Shown: positions 1-9,111, numbered from the stretch's first letter. The stretch is DNA of 64,000 nucleotides from Pseudohalioglobus lutimaris (GCF_002866825.1 NZ_PKUS01000010.1:1-64000), one strand, 5' to 3'. A program made the numbers and translations. Notes: a model not told the origin generated them from the letters alone.

Positions 1-12
1 GAGGATAAAAAT

Positions 13-1446
13 ATGCGCGACTATCGCAAATTCTACATTGATGGCCAGTGGGTCGACCCGGCCACTCCCGCAGAAATGGAAATCATCAACCCCGCTACCG
101 ATGCAGTCGCCGGCGTCATTTCCCTGGGAACAGCCGCAGACGTGGACGTCGCGGTTGCTGCCGCGCGCAAAGCTTTCGACAGCTGGGCGACCACCAGCCG
201 GGAGCAGCGCATTGCCCTGCTGGAGAATGTCATCGCCATTTACCAGACGCGGATGGACGACATGGCGCTGGCCATCACGGAGGAAATGGGCGCACCGCTG
301 GAAGCCGTTTCCAAACCCATGCAGGCCGCTTTGCCTCTTTGGCATTTTGCCACCGTGGTGGAAGTGCTTAAGAATTTCGCATTTGAAGAGTCACAGGGAA
401 CGACCACTGTCATCCGTGAGCCGGTAGGGGTGTGCGCGCTGGTCACACCATGGAATTGGCCGGCCAACCAGATCGCCTGTAAAGTCGCGCCGGCATTGGC
501 TGCCGGTTGCACCATGGTGCTCAAGCCCAGCGAAATTGCACCCTTTGACGCTCACATCCTGGCGGAAGTCCTGCACGAGGCAGGCGTGCCCGCCGGCGTA
601 TTCAACCTGGTAGACGGTGATGGGCCAGGCGTGGGGGCGCCCTTAACGTCTCACCCCGATGTGGATTTCGTTTCCTTCACCGGCTCCACCCGGGCCGGAC
701 AGCTCATCTCCAAGGCGGCAGCTGACACCATTAAAACCGTAGCACTTGAACTTGGCGGAAAATCAGCCAATATTATTCTGGATGATGTGGACCTGGAGAC
801 CGCAATAACCGATTCAGTGGCAACCATGATGCGTAACTCCGGGCAGAGCTGCAACGCACCCTCCCGTCTTCTGGTCCCGGCCTCCCACCTGGCCGAAGTG
901 GAGATCATCGCCGCCCGGGTAGCAGACGCCATAAAGGTGGGAGACCCGCAGGACCCGTCAACAGTAATGGGGCCGCTCGCCAGCCGCGCCCACTTCAACA
1001 AGGTGCAGGGGATGATCAATACCGGCATTGAGGAAGGCGCGAAGCTGATATGCGGTGGGCCGGGTTTGCCCGAAGGCATGGAGCGAGGATGCTATACGCG
1101 GCCAACCATCTTCAGCGAGGTCAACAACGCCATGACAATCGCCCGGGAAGAAATCTTCGGGCCCGTGCTGTGCATTATTCCCTACCAGGATGAAGAAGAC
1201 GCCGTGCGCATTGCCAACGACACGCCCTATGGCTTGTCAGGTTACGTCGCCGGGAGCGATTTACAACGCGCCCGTAATGTGGCCAGAAGACTGCGCACGG
1301 GTAATGTCCACATTAATGGCGCCATGCCGGACCCGGCTGCGCCTTTTGGTGGCTACAAGCAGTCTGGTATCGGTCGCGAATGGGGTCAGCACGGATTTGA
1401 GGAGTTTCTGGAGATCAAGGCGGTGATGGGAGACAATCCAGAGTAG
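13..1446 (+). CDS. NAD(P)-dependent aldehyde dehydrogenase
   Basis: This 477-residue protein is a full-length member of the aldehyde dehydrogenase superfamily, which oxidises aldehydes to carboxylic acids with NAD(P). The substrate-channel motif TPWNWP and the cofactor-fold motif FTGSTRAG are visible. The general base is Glu246 in ELGGKS and the catalytic cysteine is Cys280 in NSGQSCNAP. The C-terminal PFGGYKQSGIGREWG is typical of the family. A GAGGA ribosome site lies just before the ATG. The PQQ alcohol dehydrogenase follows about 60 nt downstream on the same strand, so the pair would take an alcohol to an aldehyde in the periplasm and on to an acid in the cytoplasm. The family is certain. 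The substrate cannot be read from the sequence. Confidence 0.95.
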   Translation: MRDYRKFYIDGQWVDPATPAEMEIINPATDAVAGVISLGTAADVDVAVAAARKAFDSWATTSREQRIALLENVIAIYQTRMDDMALAITEEMGAPLEAVSKPMQAALPLWHFATVVEVLKNFAFEESQGTTTVIREPVGVCALVTPWNWPANQIACKVAPALAAGCTMVLKPSEIAPFDAHILAEVLHEAGVPAGVFNLVDGDGPGVGAPLTSHPDVDFVSFTGSTRAGQLISKAAADTIKTVALELGGKSANIILDDVDLETAITDSVATMMRNSGQSCNAPSRLLVPASHLAEVEIIAARVADAIKVGDPQDPSTVMGPLASRAHFNKVQGMINTGIEEGAKLICGGPGLPEGMERGCYTRPTIFSEVNNAMTIAREEIFGPVLCIIPYQDEEDAVRIANDTPYGLSGYVAGSDLQRARNVARRLRTGNVHINGAMPDPAAPFGGYKQSGIGREWGQHGFEEFLEIKAVMGDNPE

Positions 1447-1506
1447 TCGCCGGGGTGGGTGTGCCCGCCCCCGACACATTCCTGTAAATCGGTGAGGTCC
1501 GAGGCA

Positions 1507-3627
1507 ATGATTATAAAGATAAACCGCTTACTCCTAACCCTGGTATTGGCGATGACCGCCACCAGCGCTTCCACGGCACCGGCGTCGACCGCGCCGCCCG
1601 TGAATGCCCAGGTCGCCGGTGATTGGCCGGCCCACGGTCGCAATGCGGGTGAAGAACGTTACTCTCCCCTGGCCGCGATAAACAACGAGAATGTAAACGA
1701 GTTGGGACTGGCGTGGCGTTTCAAGTACCCGCTGGACCGTGTCGTTGAAGCAACCCCCATCATCGCAGACGGGGTGATGTATACCACCGGCGCCTACAGT
1801 ATGGTTTTCGCCCTGGATGCAAAAACGGGGGAGCTGCTCTGGGAGTATGACCCCAAAGTATGGCGCGGTGTGCAGGGGCGGGGCTGCTGTGATGCAGCCA
1901 ACCGGGGTGTTGCCGTGTCGCAGGGCAAGGTCTACCTGGGGGTCTATGACGGCAGACTCGAAGCACTGGATGCCAAGACCGGCAAACTGCTCTGGACCGT
2001 CAACACGCTGATTGATGCGGACCGCAACTACACCATTTCCGGTGCTCCTCGTGTCGTTAAAGACAAGGTGATTATTGGCAATGGCGGCGCCGAGTTTGGT
2101 GTGCGCGGATATATCACCGCCTACGACATGGATACTGGTAAACAAGCCTGGCGTTTCTTCACTGTGCCCGGTGATCCGGCAAAAGGCGATGAAAGCGAAA
2201 CCATCACCATGATCCGCAAAACCTGGCATGGCGACCAGTACTGGGTGCAGGGTGGCGGCGGTACCGTCTGGGACTCAATGGCCTACGACCCCGACCTGGA
2301 TCTGCTGTATATCGGCGTTGGGAATGGGTCGTTCTGGAACTACAAGCTGCGATCTGAGGCCAAGGGAGACAACCTCTTTGTCTCCTCAATCGTCGCCCTT
2401 CGTCCGACTACCGGAGAGTACGTATGGCATTACCAGACAACGCCTGGCGACGCCTGGGACTACACGGCCACGCAGCATATCATCGTTACCACCCTGCCCA
2501 TCGATGGCAAGGACCGCCGGGTCGTTATGCAGGCGCCAAAGAACGGCTTTTTCTATGTACTCGATGCGGCCTCGGGCCAATTTATCTCCGCTGGGAAGTT
2601 CGGTGAGATTACCTGGGCGAAGGATATAGACCCCAAAACCGGCCGCCCCATCGTCGACGTTGAGGCTGCAGATTACTGGACCAACAGCGAGCCTAAAACC
2701 GTGTTTCCCGGCTCCCAGGGCGCGCACAACTGGCCGCCCATGAGCTTCAACCCGCAGACAGGGCTCGTTTATATCCCGCAGCAGGTCACCATGGAGCACT
2801 TCGTTCCCCAGGAAACGGCAAGCGCAGTCCAGACCGGCGTGCCCAACCTGGGCATTGTAACCCCCATCGTTCCGGAAACACTGCAAGGCATAGAAGAGCT
2901 CGCCCAGATTTATCGTGGAAATCTCGTCGCCTGGGACCCGGTCAAGCAGGAAGAGCGCTGGCGGCATGCGCATGAACACATTCATAACGGTGGCACTCTC
3001 AGTACCGCGGGGAACCTGGTTTTCCAGGGCACAGCGGATGGTCGTGTCGTGGCCTACGCCGCCGACACCGGCGACAAGTTGTGGGAGCAGCCTGTTACCA
3101 GTGGCGCTGTGGCGGGTCCGGTAACCTACAGCATTGACGGTGAGCAGTATGTGGCTTTCAACGTTGGCTGGGGCGGCGCTTTTGCCATCACCTTCGGTGC
3201 GCTGGCGCAACGCACCAGGGTTGTACCCGACTCAAATCTGTACGTATTCAAACTGGGTGGAAAGGCGGAGTTGCCGCCGGTAAAGCGCCGCGAGTTTGAA
3301 TTGCCCTCCCCTCCGCCGGTTACGGCAGACGCAGCGACCCTGGCTCAGGGCAAGACGCTGTTCGCGAATCACTGCGGCGTATGCCATGGTCTGGCCGCTA
3401 TCGGCTCCGATATTATTCCCGACCTGCGTTACCTCCCGGAGCAGAAACACAAAGACTTCATGCCTATCATTTATGGCCTGCAGTCGCACAAAGGGATGCC
3501 CCCATTTGGCGAAATACTTGAGCAAGACGATATAGAGAGCATTCACCAGTACATCATCAAGCGCAGCCACGACTGGCGGCAGGAAATGCTGGACACAGGT
3601 GAGGCCAGCGCCGTAGAAACAAAATAG
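1507..3627 (+). CDS. PQQ-dependent quinohaemoprotein alcohol dehydrogenase
   Basis: This 706-residue periplasmic protein has a signal peptide (residues 1 to about 25), an eight-bladed PQQ beta-propeller and a C-terminal cytochrome c domain. The vicinal cysteines Cys127-Cys128 (GRGCCD) are the disulfide that packs on PQQ. The haem motif CGVCH lies at residues 623-627, so this is a type II quinohaemoprotein that passes electrons to the respiratory chain. I chose the ATG at 1507 over an upstream in-frame start at 1459 because it begins a good signal peptide and has GAGG about 9 nt upstream. The aldehyde dehydrogenase upstream and the Crp/Fnr gene downstream suggest one alcohol-oxidation module. 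The exact alcohol is unknown. Confidence 0.95.
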   Translation: MIIKINRLLLTLVLAMTATSASTAPASTAPPVNAQVAGDWPAHGRNAGEERYSPLAAINNENVNELGLAWRFKYPLDRVVEATPIIADGVMYTTGAYSMVFALDAKTGELLWEYDPKVWRGVQGRGCCDAANRGVAVSQGKVYLGVYDGRLEALDAKTGKLLWTVNTLIDADRNYTISGAPRVVKDKVIIGNGGAEFGVRGYITAYDMDTGKQAWRFFTVPGDPAKGDESETITMIRKTWHGDQYWVQGGGGTVWDSMAYDPDLDLLYIGVGNGSFWNYKLRSEAKGDNLFVSSIVALRPTTGEYVWHYQTTPGDAWDYTATQHIIVTTLPIDGKDRRVVMQAPKNGFFYVLDAASGQFISAGKFGEITWAKDIDPKTGRPIVDVEAADYWTNSEPKTVFPGSQGAHNWPPMSFNPQTGLVYIPQQVTMEHFVPQETASAVQTGVPNLGIVTPIVPETLQGIEELAQIYRGNLVAWDPVKQEERWRHAHEHIHNGGTLSTAGNLVFQGTADGRVVAYAADTGDKLWEQPVTSGAVAGPVTYSIDGEQYVAFNVGWGGAFAITFGALAQRTRVVPDSNLYVFKLGGKAELPPVKRREFELPSPPPVTADAATLAQGKTLFANHCGVCHGLAAIGSDIIPDLRYLPEQKHKDFMPIIYGLQSHKGMPPFGEILEQDDIESIHQYIIKRSHDWRQEMLDTGEASAVETK

Positions 3628-3633
3628 TAACCA

Positions 3634-3681
3634 GGCGGCGCTTACCCGGGGGGACTGATTCTCCCGGCCTATCGCGCCGCC
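3634..3681. terminator. GC-rich stem-loop after the alcohol dehydrogenase
   Basis: The arms GGCGGCGC (3634-3641) and GCGCCGCC (3674-3681) pair perfectly. An inner CCGGG/CCCGG stem lies within the 32-nt loop. The structure begins 7 nt after the dehydrogenase stop. No T-run follows, so it may be a Rho-dependent or mRNA-stabilising 3' structure rather than a classic intrinsic terminator. Confidence 0.45.
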
Positions 3682-3723
3682 AGGCGCTGAATCGGCCTGG
3701 CCGGTAAGCTGTCAATATACGCG

Positions 3724-3733
3724 CGGCTATGGT
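3724..3733 (+). promoter_or_regulatory. CGGCTATGGT element, possible extended -10 of the Crp/Fnr gene
   Basis: The 10-mer CGGCTATGGT ends 11 nt before the ATG of the Crp/Fnr gene. The identical 10-mer occurs ahead of the MFS gene (23697-23706) and of nhaB (42845-42854). TATGGT would serve as a -10 hexamer. If so, the Crp/Fnr transcript is almost leaderless. No convincing -35 hexamer was found, so the call rests on repetition and position only. Confidence 0.3.
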
Positions 3734-3744
3734 ATGTAGGCTGA

Positions 3745-4467
3745 ATGAAAGTGATTCCCTACCTACATGACTTTATAGGCGGGCTCTCCGCAGACGTACG
3801 CGCGGATATCGACGCCGTGGCCAGTATCCGTTGCCTCGCCAAGGGAGAGGCCGTTTACCGCAAGGACGATAACCCCACCGAGCTCTACCGCGTTCTCGAA
3901 GGCGCCATCAAACTGTGTAACTACTCGCTGGAGGGGGCACAGATTACTACCGGCGAATTTCGTCCCGGTGACTGTTTTGGTGAAATGGGCGTTATGGACG
4001 GGCTGCCGCGTGTGAGCCATGCCATCGCATCCAGAGATTCACGGCTTTCCGTCCTCAGCAAACAGCAGTTCGAAACACTGTGCGAAAAACACCCGGAGAT
4101 TCACCGCGAATTGAACCGGGTACTGTGTCGCCGGGTTCGCTACCTGTATTCGCTGAACGACGAGGCACTGGGGCTCAAACTCCACGTCCGCCTGGGTCGG
4201 ACACTGCACCGCATGGCCTACAGCCATGGCTGTGAAAATGAACTGGGAGAGACCTATATAGAAATCTCCCATGAAGAGCTCAGCAATATGCTGGGTGCGT
4301 CAAGGCAGAGTGTCAGCAAGGAACTGAAGTCATTGGAGCGCAGTGGCGACATTGAGCTTCGCTACGGCAAAATCTACGTGAATGACCTGGCACTGTTGGC
4401 TGAAAAATACGAAATCGCCGTGGGGATGGAGCAATTCGCCCCCCTCTACACAACAGACAAGGACTGA
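3745..4467 (+). CDS. Crp/Fnr-family transcriptional regulator
   Basis: This 240-residue regulator has an N-terminal cyclic-nucleotide-binding-type beta barrel (about residues 15-125, with GDCFGEMGVMDG and LPRVSHA in the phosphate-binding-cassette position). A dimerisation helix follows, then a C-terminal winged helix (about residues 165-215) with the recognition stretch GASRQSVSKELKSL. It lacks the N-terminal cysteine cluster of oxygen-sensing FNR, so an iron-sulfur sensor is unlikely. The ligand is unknown. It lies about 120 nt after the PQQ dehydrogenase on the same strand and may regulate the alcohol-oxidation genes, which is inferred from position only. A large perfect stem-loop lies just downstream. 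Confidence 0.92.
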   Translation: MKVIPYLHDFIGGLSADVRADIDAVASIRCLAKGEAVYRKDDNPTELYRVLEGAIKLCNYSLEGAQITTGEFRPGDCFGEMGVMDGLPRVSHAIASRDSRLSVLSKQQFETLCEKHPEIHRELNRVLCRRVRYLYSLNDEALGLKLHVRLGRTLHRMAYSHGCENELGETYIEISHEELSNMLGASRQSVSKELKSLERSGDIELRYGKIYVNDLALLAEKYEIAVGMEQFAPLYTTDKD

Positions 4468-4490
4468 GGGCGGATTAGACGTGCCTATCA

Positions 4491-4515
4491 ATAGATGTCC
4501 GCAGCGGACATCTAT
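4491..4515. repeat. Perfect 12-bp inverted repeat downstream of the Crp/Fnr gene
   Basis: ATAGATGTCCGC (4491-4502), a single A, then GCGGACATCTAT (4504-4515) form a perfect inverted repeat. Imperfect pairing continues outward. It begins 23 nt after the Crp/Fnr stop. No T-run follows, so it could be a 3' stem-loop, an operator or an insertion hot-spot. It marks the left side of the AT-richer segment. Confidence 0.5.
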
Positions 4516-4578
4516 CGGTAGAAACTGTAATATCACCCCAACAAAATCAATATGTTACAGAATCTGCACATCTTATGG

Positions 4579-4740
4579 TGGACCGGGCCTGATTATGTGC
4601 TCTCGTCTGAATCGTTAACAATTCTCTAGACACTCGCCAGCCGTTTTTTGGTACTGCGTTTCATGCTCTAACGGCGACAGTTGCTTATTGAAACCATGCC
4701 GCCGTCGAGTTTTGTAAAACATCATAGTGTAATTAAATGC
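4579..4740 (-). mobile_element. Remnant of an IS3-family transposase (OrfB C-terminus) with possible IS end
   Basis: The minus strand from 4740 to 4615 reads without a stop for 41 codons, ending in TAA at 4617-4615. It contains FYKTRRRHGFNKQLSPLEHE. This matches the conserved C-terminal motif of IS3-family OrfB integrases (FYN..RRH..N..LSP..YE), which lies just after the last catalytic glutamate. A stop codon (4741-4743) precedes the matching stretch and the rest of the transposase is absent, so it is a decayed fragment. TGGACCGGGCCTGA (4579-4592), 22 nt beyond the stop codon, has the position and look of an IS3-family terminal repeat. No partner end was found. The transposase match is well supported; the repeat is inference. 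Confidence 0.75.
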
Positions 4741-4769
4741 TCAAGAGAGTGTAGAGCGAAGTGACAAGT

Positions 4770-7009
4770 TCAGAAATGAAGCTTGATTTTAAATAGCAGC
4801 GTCTCATCATCGCGTGCGTTGGTTGCTTCCGATAGTAGTTTATTTATGGGGTTGGATTCATCGCTCTCAAACTCGCCACCCCGGCTATAGACGATGAAAG
4901 CTTCGGATAGTGCACTTAATTCATAACGGTATCTAAGCTGGACGGCAAAAGCACTTTCGGAAAAGTCCTCAATGGCGTCCGCTAGGAAAACCGGGTAGCT
5001 GTTGTGGCTAGCCTCTAGTCCCGCAATGCCTTTTGCATTAACGGCCGTAGACTCAACTTTCAATCGAATTTCATGTCTAGTCGATGGGCTGTAGTAGACG
5101 TTAGCGGCCAAGCTTAGCTCCTCCAGGTCGTATTCGCCAAGACCGTTATCTTCAGTCCAGATAACCCAGCTGTCGTTCAACTCGTAGGCTAACTCAAGGT
5201 CAAACTGGAGGCTTTCCCCGATCTGGATAGATGGCAGTAGTGCGAAGGCAGTTCGCTGTCCACTGTAACCAGACTCGCCCGCCTCAAACTCCAGACCCAG
5301 ACGAAATATGGATGTAGGCGCAGCCTCATAGGCCATAACTAACGTAGTTGTTGAAGGGAACCAGACATTTCCCTGGCCCTCCGTGATTAAGTCATCAATA
5401 CCATCGCTTACGTACTCATAGCCCACATTCCACCGGGCATTACCAGCGGTAGTGGCCTCGAAAACAGTTGCCCACTCGCGTGGCAGCGAGTCCCCCTGCT
5501 GATTGGTTTTCCACTGATACTCAAATGACACCTCAGCATCCTCGGCAAAACGTGACAGCGAAACGCCGGGGAGTTCCCAACCAGTTTCGTATTCAAATTG
5601 TTCACGATTAACACGCTTTACGTAGCCGAGGTCATTCAGTTCGAGTTCATCTCCATAGTCGAAAAGAGTCAGTTCGTGTGTCCAGCGTGGGTTTACTTCC
5701 CACTGACTTGATAGCACCCAGCCACTGTCACTGGGATCGCTGGGCCCTGGTGTTGAGACGTTACTATAGAGCCAAAGCCCGTTGACGAGGAGTCTGTCTG
5801 TGAGGTCATACTGGAAGTCAAATACTGACACATCAGCAATTCTATTAATCTGTGGTCGTTCTGTTCGTGAGTGAGTGACGCCAGCGAGTAAATTTTGCCA
5901 GCGGTATCTGGCCCTGCCTGCAAGGTAATCCCTTCCTTGGCTATTGCGAGCGTCATCCTCTAGTGCAGCCAACAAGCCAAAATCAATATTGTTTCCGGTA
6001 TAGGAATATCTGGCAGCGGCCTCTACATCTGTGCCCAAATCGGGGCCAGCATCGGGCTCACCGCCTATTCTTGGCGTGTGTATCACCCGCAGTGTCTCTG
6101 GCCCGCGCACCTCAAACAGGTCTTGCCCTTCAATAAAAAAGGGGCGTCTCTCTTCGAAAAATACTTCAATCGCTGAAAAGTTCACTACAAGGTCATCTGA
6201 CTCGACCTGGCCATAATCAGGGTTGAGAGCTATGTTGAGTCGCTGCGCATTAGTGGGACGCCAGAAAACATCCATACCTGTACGATAGGTGGTATTACCG
6301 TCGACACTGTCGTAGCTGGCCCTGGCATATGGAAACCAATCAATTCGTCGTTCCGGTCTATATTCAATATTGAATGCTGCGAAACGAGATATAAACGACT
6401 GTTGTGATCGATCGATTGCAGGATAGGAGTAACGGTTTCCGACCTCAAAGTTCCAGCGAGAGAAATAGAAACTGCCAGTATTTGACGCCTGGTTTCGATC
6501 GGTGTAACTAAACTGACTCCAGGGGATGAAAAGTTCGCTGACCCAGAAACCCTCATGGTCCGCAACGGCACGTTCCCAATCGCCATCCCAGTCAATGGAC
6601 TCGACGTTTTCTCCGGACCAGGCACTATCCTGAATGGCACCATTCCTGCCGATCTTGAAGCCGAACGCGCTAAATCCTTTGCCATCAAAGTCGATAATAA
6701 CTTCGTTAAAATCGGCTTGGATGTCCTGATCCCTTAGGGTTGTTCGTGAAAAGGTCTTCGTGGTGTCCTGAAAATTCTTGAACCCTATATATATAGCCCC
6801 TCCTCTGACTGTAGCACCAGGACCTGAGTCTTCTCAGGTGCCTTTTCCAGAGACAAGGGCTTTGTGACGAAAAAACCCGTGTAGGTTGCAGCGGAGGCCC
6901 ATGTCTCCTCATCCAGGGTCCCATCGATCTCAATTGCACCTAGAGCAGCGGCAGTACTGGAAAATACCGCTAGAAGACTGGTAACCGACGCGGCAGCGAG
7001 TCCTTGCAT
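4770..7009 (-). pseudogene. DUF5916-type outer-membrane protein, frameshifted
   Basis: Reading from ATG 7009 gives a signal peptide and then EIDGTLDEETWASAA, the start of a carbohydrate-binding-family-9-like domain. This frame stops at 6785. The remainder (DIQADFNEVIIDFDGKG, then NIEYRPERRIDWFPYARASY, then a long beta-barrel-like half down to 4770) continues in another frame. Removing one TA unit from the (TA)5 tract at 6786-6795 joins the two frames as EEGLYIGFKNFQ and gives a 745-codon protein. CBM9-like domain plus barrel is the DUF5916 layout. The function of the family is poorly known; a surface role is likely. The gene starts 10 nt after the histidine kinase, so it is third in the regulator operon. 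It is either a real frameshift, a phase-variable gene or a sequencing error. Confidence 0.8.
6786..6795. repeat. (TA)5 dinucleotide tract at the frameshift point
   Basis: TATATATATA lies exactly where the reading frame of the DUF5916 gene breaks. Four units give an open frame; the five units present give a TAG stop. Slipped-strand mispairing at such tracts can switch genes on and off, although five units is short for frequent switching. Confidence 0.7.
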
Positions 7010-7019
7010 CGCTATGACA

Positions 7020-8447
7020 CTACCCTCTTTCGAAGCCCGACAGAGAAATAGTAAAAACCTTATTCTCAGACAAAGTCGTACTGATAGTGACACTAAGGAT
7101 ATCTGCGTAGGCAACCACTAGCGAGAGCCCTAGTCCCGCATGCAGTTCTCCAGTTCTTGAAGAGTCTTTTCGCCATAGCCGATGGAACATATTGTCTAGA
7201 TCTTCGGCGTGAAGATCGGGGGCAACATTGGAAATACCGAGAGTAGGTCCCAGGTCACTATCGCCGATAACAATTCTAATAACACTATTCTCTGGTGCGT
7301 GGTGAACGGCGTTAGATATCAGGTTGGTTATAGTAAGTGCCAGCTCTAGTCTCCCCGACATCACAACTGTCTCGGTAGTGTTCTCGACAGAGATTTCAAT
7401 GCCCTTCGCGTCCGCTTCAGCACTGAAGCGTTCAGCGGAATCTTCAGCGATCTCAGATAGAGAGCACTCCTGCTTCTCAAGTTCAATTAATCCTGATTCA
7501 TAGCGAGATAGCTCAAGGAGAGCGCCGATAATATTCTGCATATTCCGCCCTGTTTCCAGGACTTCTTTATATACGGTGGCAGGATCGCCAACTTCATCTG
7601 GCCATCGCATGGCAACTTCAGTGAGGCTGAGCTGCTCAGCAAGAGGTGTCTTGAGTTCATGTGCAACGTCTGCACTGAACTGTCGCTCACGCTCCAATTG
7701 TTTTCCGATTCTTCTAGACATTTGATTGAGCTGGATAACCAGAGGCTCTATCTCAACAGGTGGCTCCGGTATTTCAATTTCCCGGTGCAGATTGTCAACG
7801 TGGCGTTCCGAAATTTCCTTTCTCAGCGATAGCAGTGGTTTCAGACCCCTGGTTACATTCCTGCGGATGAGGAGGGCCAGAAGCGCTAAGATCACAAGGA
7901 CTTCGGCGGCTATGATTAGAAACGATAGCCAGATGGAGAGCAAAAGCGATTCACGCTCTCTGGACATAACCAAAGTCATTCCTTTCTGATTACTTAATCG
8001 TTCTGGTGTTCTATCCTCTTTGTGATGAATTTGTGGAACAAAATCAATCTGAATGCTGCGGCCTTTCACTCCATTTGGCAGCGAGCTATCCCAGAGTGTC
8101 ACTTGCTCTTGAGGAACTTTCTTTCTCTGGAGGTCTGTAGAACCCAGTGAGCGAGATCGTTCGAATACGCCTTCTCCGTCTGTCCAAAACTGAAAATACT
8201 CAGGGTTTTCGTCACGTTCAAATTCGGGCATAAACTCATCAGCGAAGTCAAAATCCACTCCATCTGCAAACTCTTTTACCTGAGTTACCAGAATCTGGGC
8301 TTTCGTGATCATGGCCTCATCAAAAGACCGATTGAGTTGGGTATATATAATCCAGAAGCTAATTACAGACGAAATAAACACTACAAGCAGGACTGACACC
8401 AAAGCTGACCTAACGATGGTGTTAGATATCGACTTACTCGGCGCCAT
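7020..8447 (-). CDS. PmrB/QseC-like sensor histidine kinase
   Basis: This 475-residue inner-membrane kinase has a transmembrane segment at about 12-35, a periplasmic sensor of about 125 residues, a second membrane segment and a HAMP-like linker. The HisKA domain has its phospho-histidine in DVAHELKTPL. The ATPase domain has N-box NLISNAVHHAP and G2 box HAGLGLSLV. The usual DxGxG G1 box is replaced by ISNVAPDL, as in a known subset of kinases. The sensor has an acidic stretch that includes ERDE, an ExxE motif like those of PmrB. I prefer ATG 8447; an upstream TTG (8465) is possible. It overlaps the response regulator by 14 nt and precedes the DUF5916 gene by 10 nt. The signal is unknown. Confidence 0.92.
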   Translation of the reverse strand: MAPSKSISNTIVRSALVSVLLVVFISSVISFWIIYTQLNRSFDEAMITKAQILVTQVKEFADGVDFDFADEFMPEFERDENPEYFQFWTDGEGVFERSRSLGSTDLQRKKVPQEQVTLWDSSLPNGVKGRSIQIDFVPQIHHKEDRTPERLSNQKGMTLVMSRERESLLLSIWLSFLIIAAEVLVILALLALLIRRNVTRGLKPLLSLRKEISERHVDNLHREIEIPEPPVEIEPLVIQLNQMSRRIGKQLERERQFSADVAHELKTPLAEQLSLTEVAMRWPDEVGDPATVYKEVLETGRNMQNIIGALLELSRYESGLIELEKQECSLSEIAEDSAERFSAEADAKGIEISVENTTETVVMSGRLELALTITNLISNAVHHAPENSVIRIVIGDSDLGPTLGISNVAPDLHAEDLDNMFHRLWRKDSSRTGELHAGLGLSLVVAYADILSVTISTTLSENKVFTISLSGFERG

Positions 8448-9111
8448 GAGGAACCACGTAGCCAAAACCGCGTTTAGTGACGATTACATCCTTATCGCTG
8501 AATCGTTTCAACTTTTTCCGCACTGCTGATACATGGGCTTCAATGGTATTTCGAGATGAGGCTCCCTCATGATCGAGTATCGTACTTTCGAGGGATTCGT
8601 AGCTCACTACTCGCCCTCGTGACAGTACCAGGCATTCAAGAATTGAATATTCTTTGGGCGTTAGGTGAATGGGCTCTCCCGCAGACGTTACTTCCTTGGA
8701 GTTCAGATTCAGAACAACGTCGCCCAGGTCTATTGCTGGCGAATGTAGCGAATGAGCGCGGCGATTCAATGCATTCACTCTCGCTTCAAGCTCGCTAAAA
8801 GAAAAGGGCTTACATAGATAGTCATCTGCTCCGGTATTCAGCCCCTTAACACGATCTTCAACCTGATCTCTGGCGGTGAGTAGAATAACGCTGGCCTCGT
8901 TGTCGGTTTTCCTAATCTCTGACAACACGGTGAGACCATCCATTTTTGGCATCAGAATATCAAGAATAATAAGGTCTGGTTCCAGAGATCTCGCCAGCGA
9001 AAGACCCTCAACTCCGTCGGCAGCGCTTATCACGGTATGCCCGAGGCGGGTCATACCGACCACCAGCGCCTTTCTCAGGCGGGGCGAGTCCTCTACAATC
9101 AGTATATGCAT
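8434..9111 (-). CDS. OmpR/PmrA-type response regulator
   Basis: This 225-residue regulator begins MHILIVEDSPRLR. The receiver domain has acidic-pocket residues ED, the phospho-acceptor aspartate in LIILDILMPKMDG, Thr in LLTARD and Lys in LCKPF. The C-terminal winged helix has the recognition region NTIEAHVSAVRKKL and ends KRGFGYVV, close to the PmrA/QseB group. The ATG at 9111 is preferred over a GTG at 9207 because the start fits the family and the inferred promoter's start site would fall at about 9202. A PmrA-like box upstream (9222-9238) suggests autoregulation. It is the first gene of the operon with the kinase and the DUF5916 gene. Confidence 0.95.
   Translation of the reverse strand: MHILIVEDSPRLRKALVVGMTRLGHTVISAADGVEGLSLARSLEPDLIILDILMPKMDGLTVLSEIRKTDNEASVILLTARDQVEDRVKGLNTGADDYLCKPFSFSELEARVNALNRRAHSLHSPAIDLGDVVLNLNSKEVTSAGEPIHLTPKEYSILECLVLSRGRVVSYESLESTILDHEGASSRNTIEAHVSAVRKKLKRFSDKDVIVTKRGFGYVVPHGAE

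Noticed and set aside
1459-1506. Upstream start for the PQQ dehydrogenase
   Set aside because: The extra 16 residues are polar and would bury the signal peptide, and GAGG is correctly spaced for ATG 1507.
2386-3210. 274-codon minus-strand frame inside the PQQ dehydrogenase
   Set aside because: Antisense to propeller blades; composition and lack of motifs indicate a shadow.
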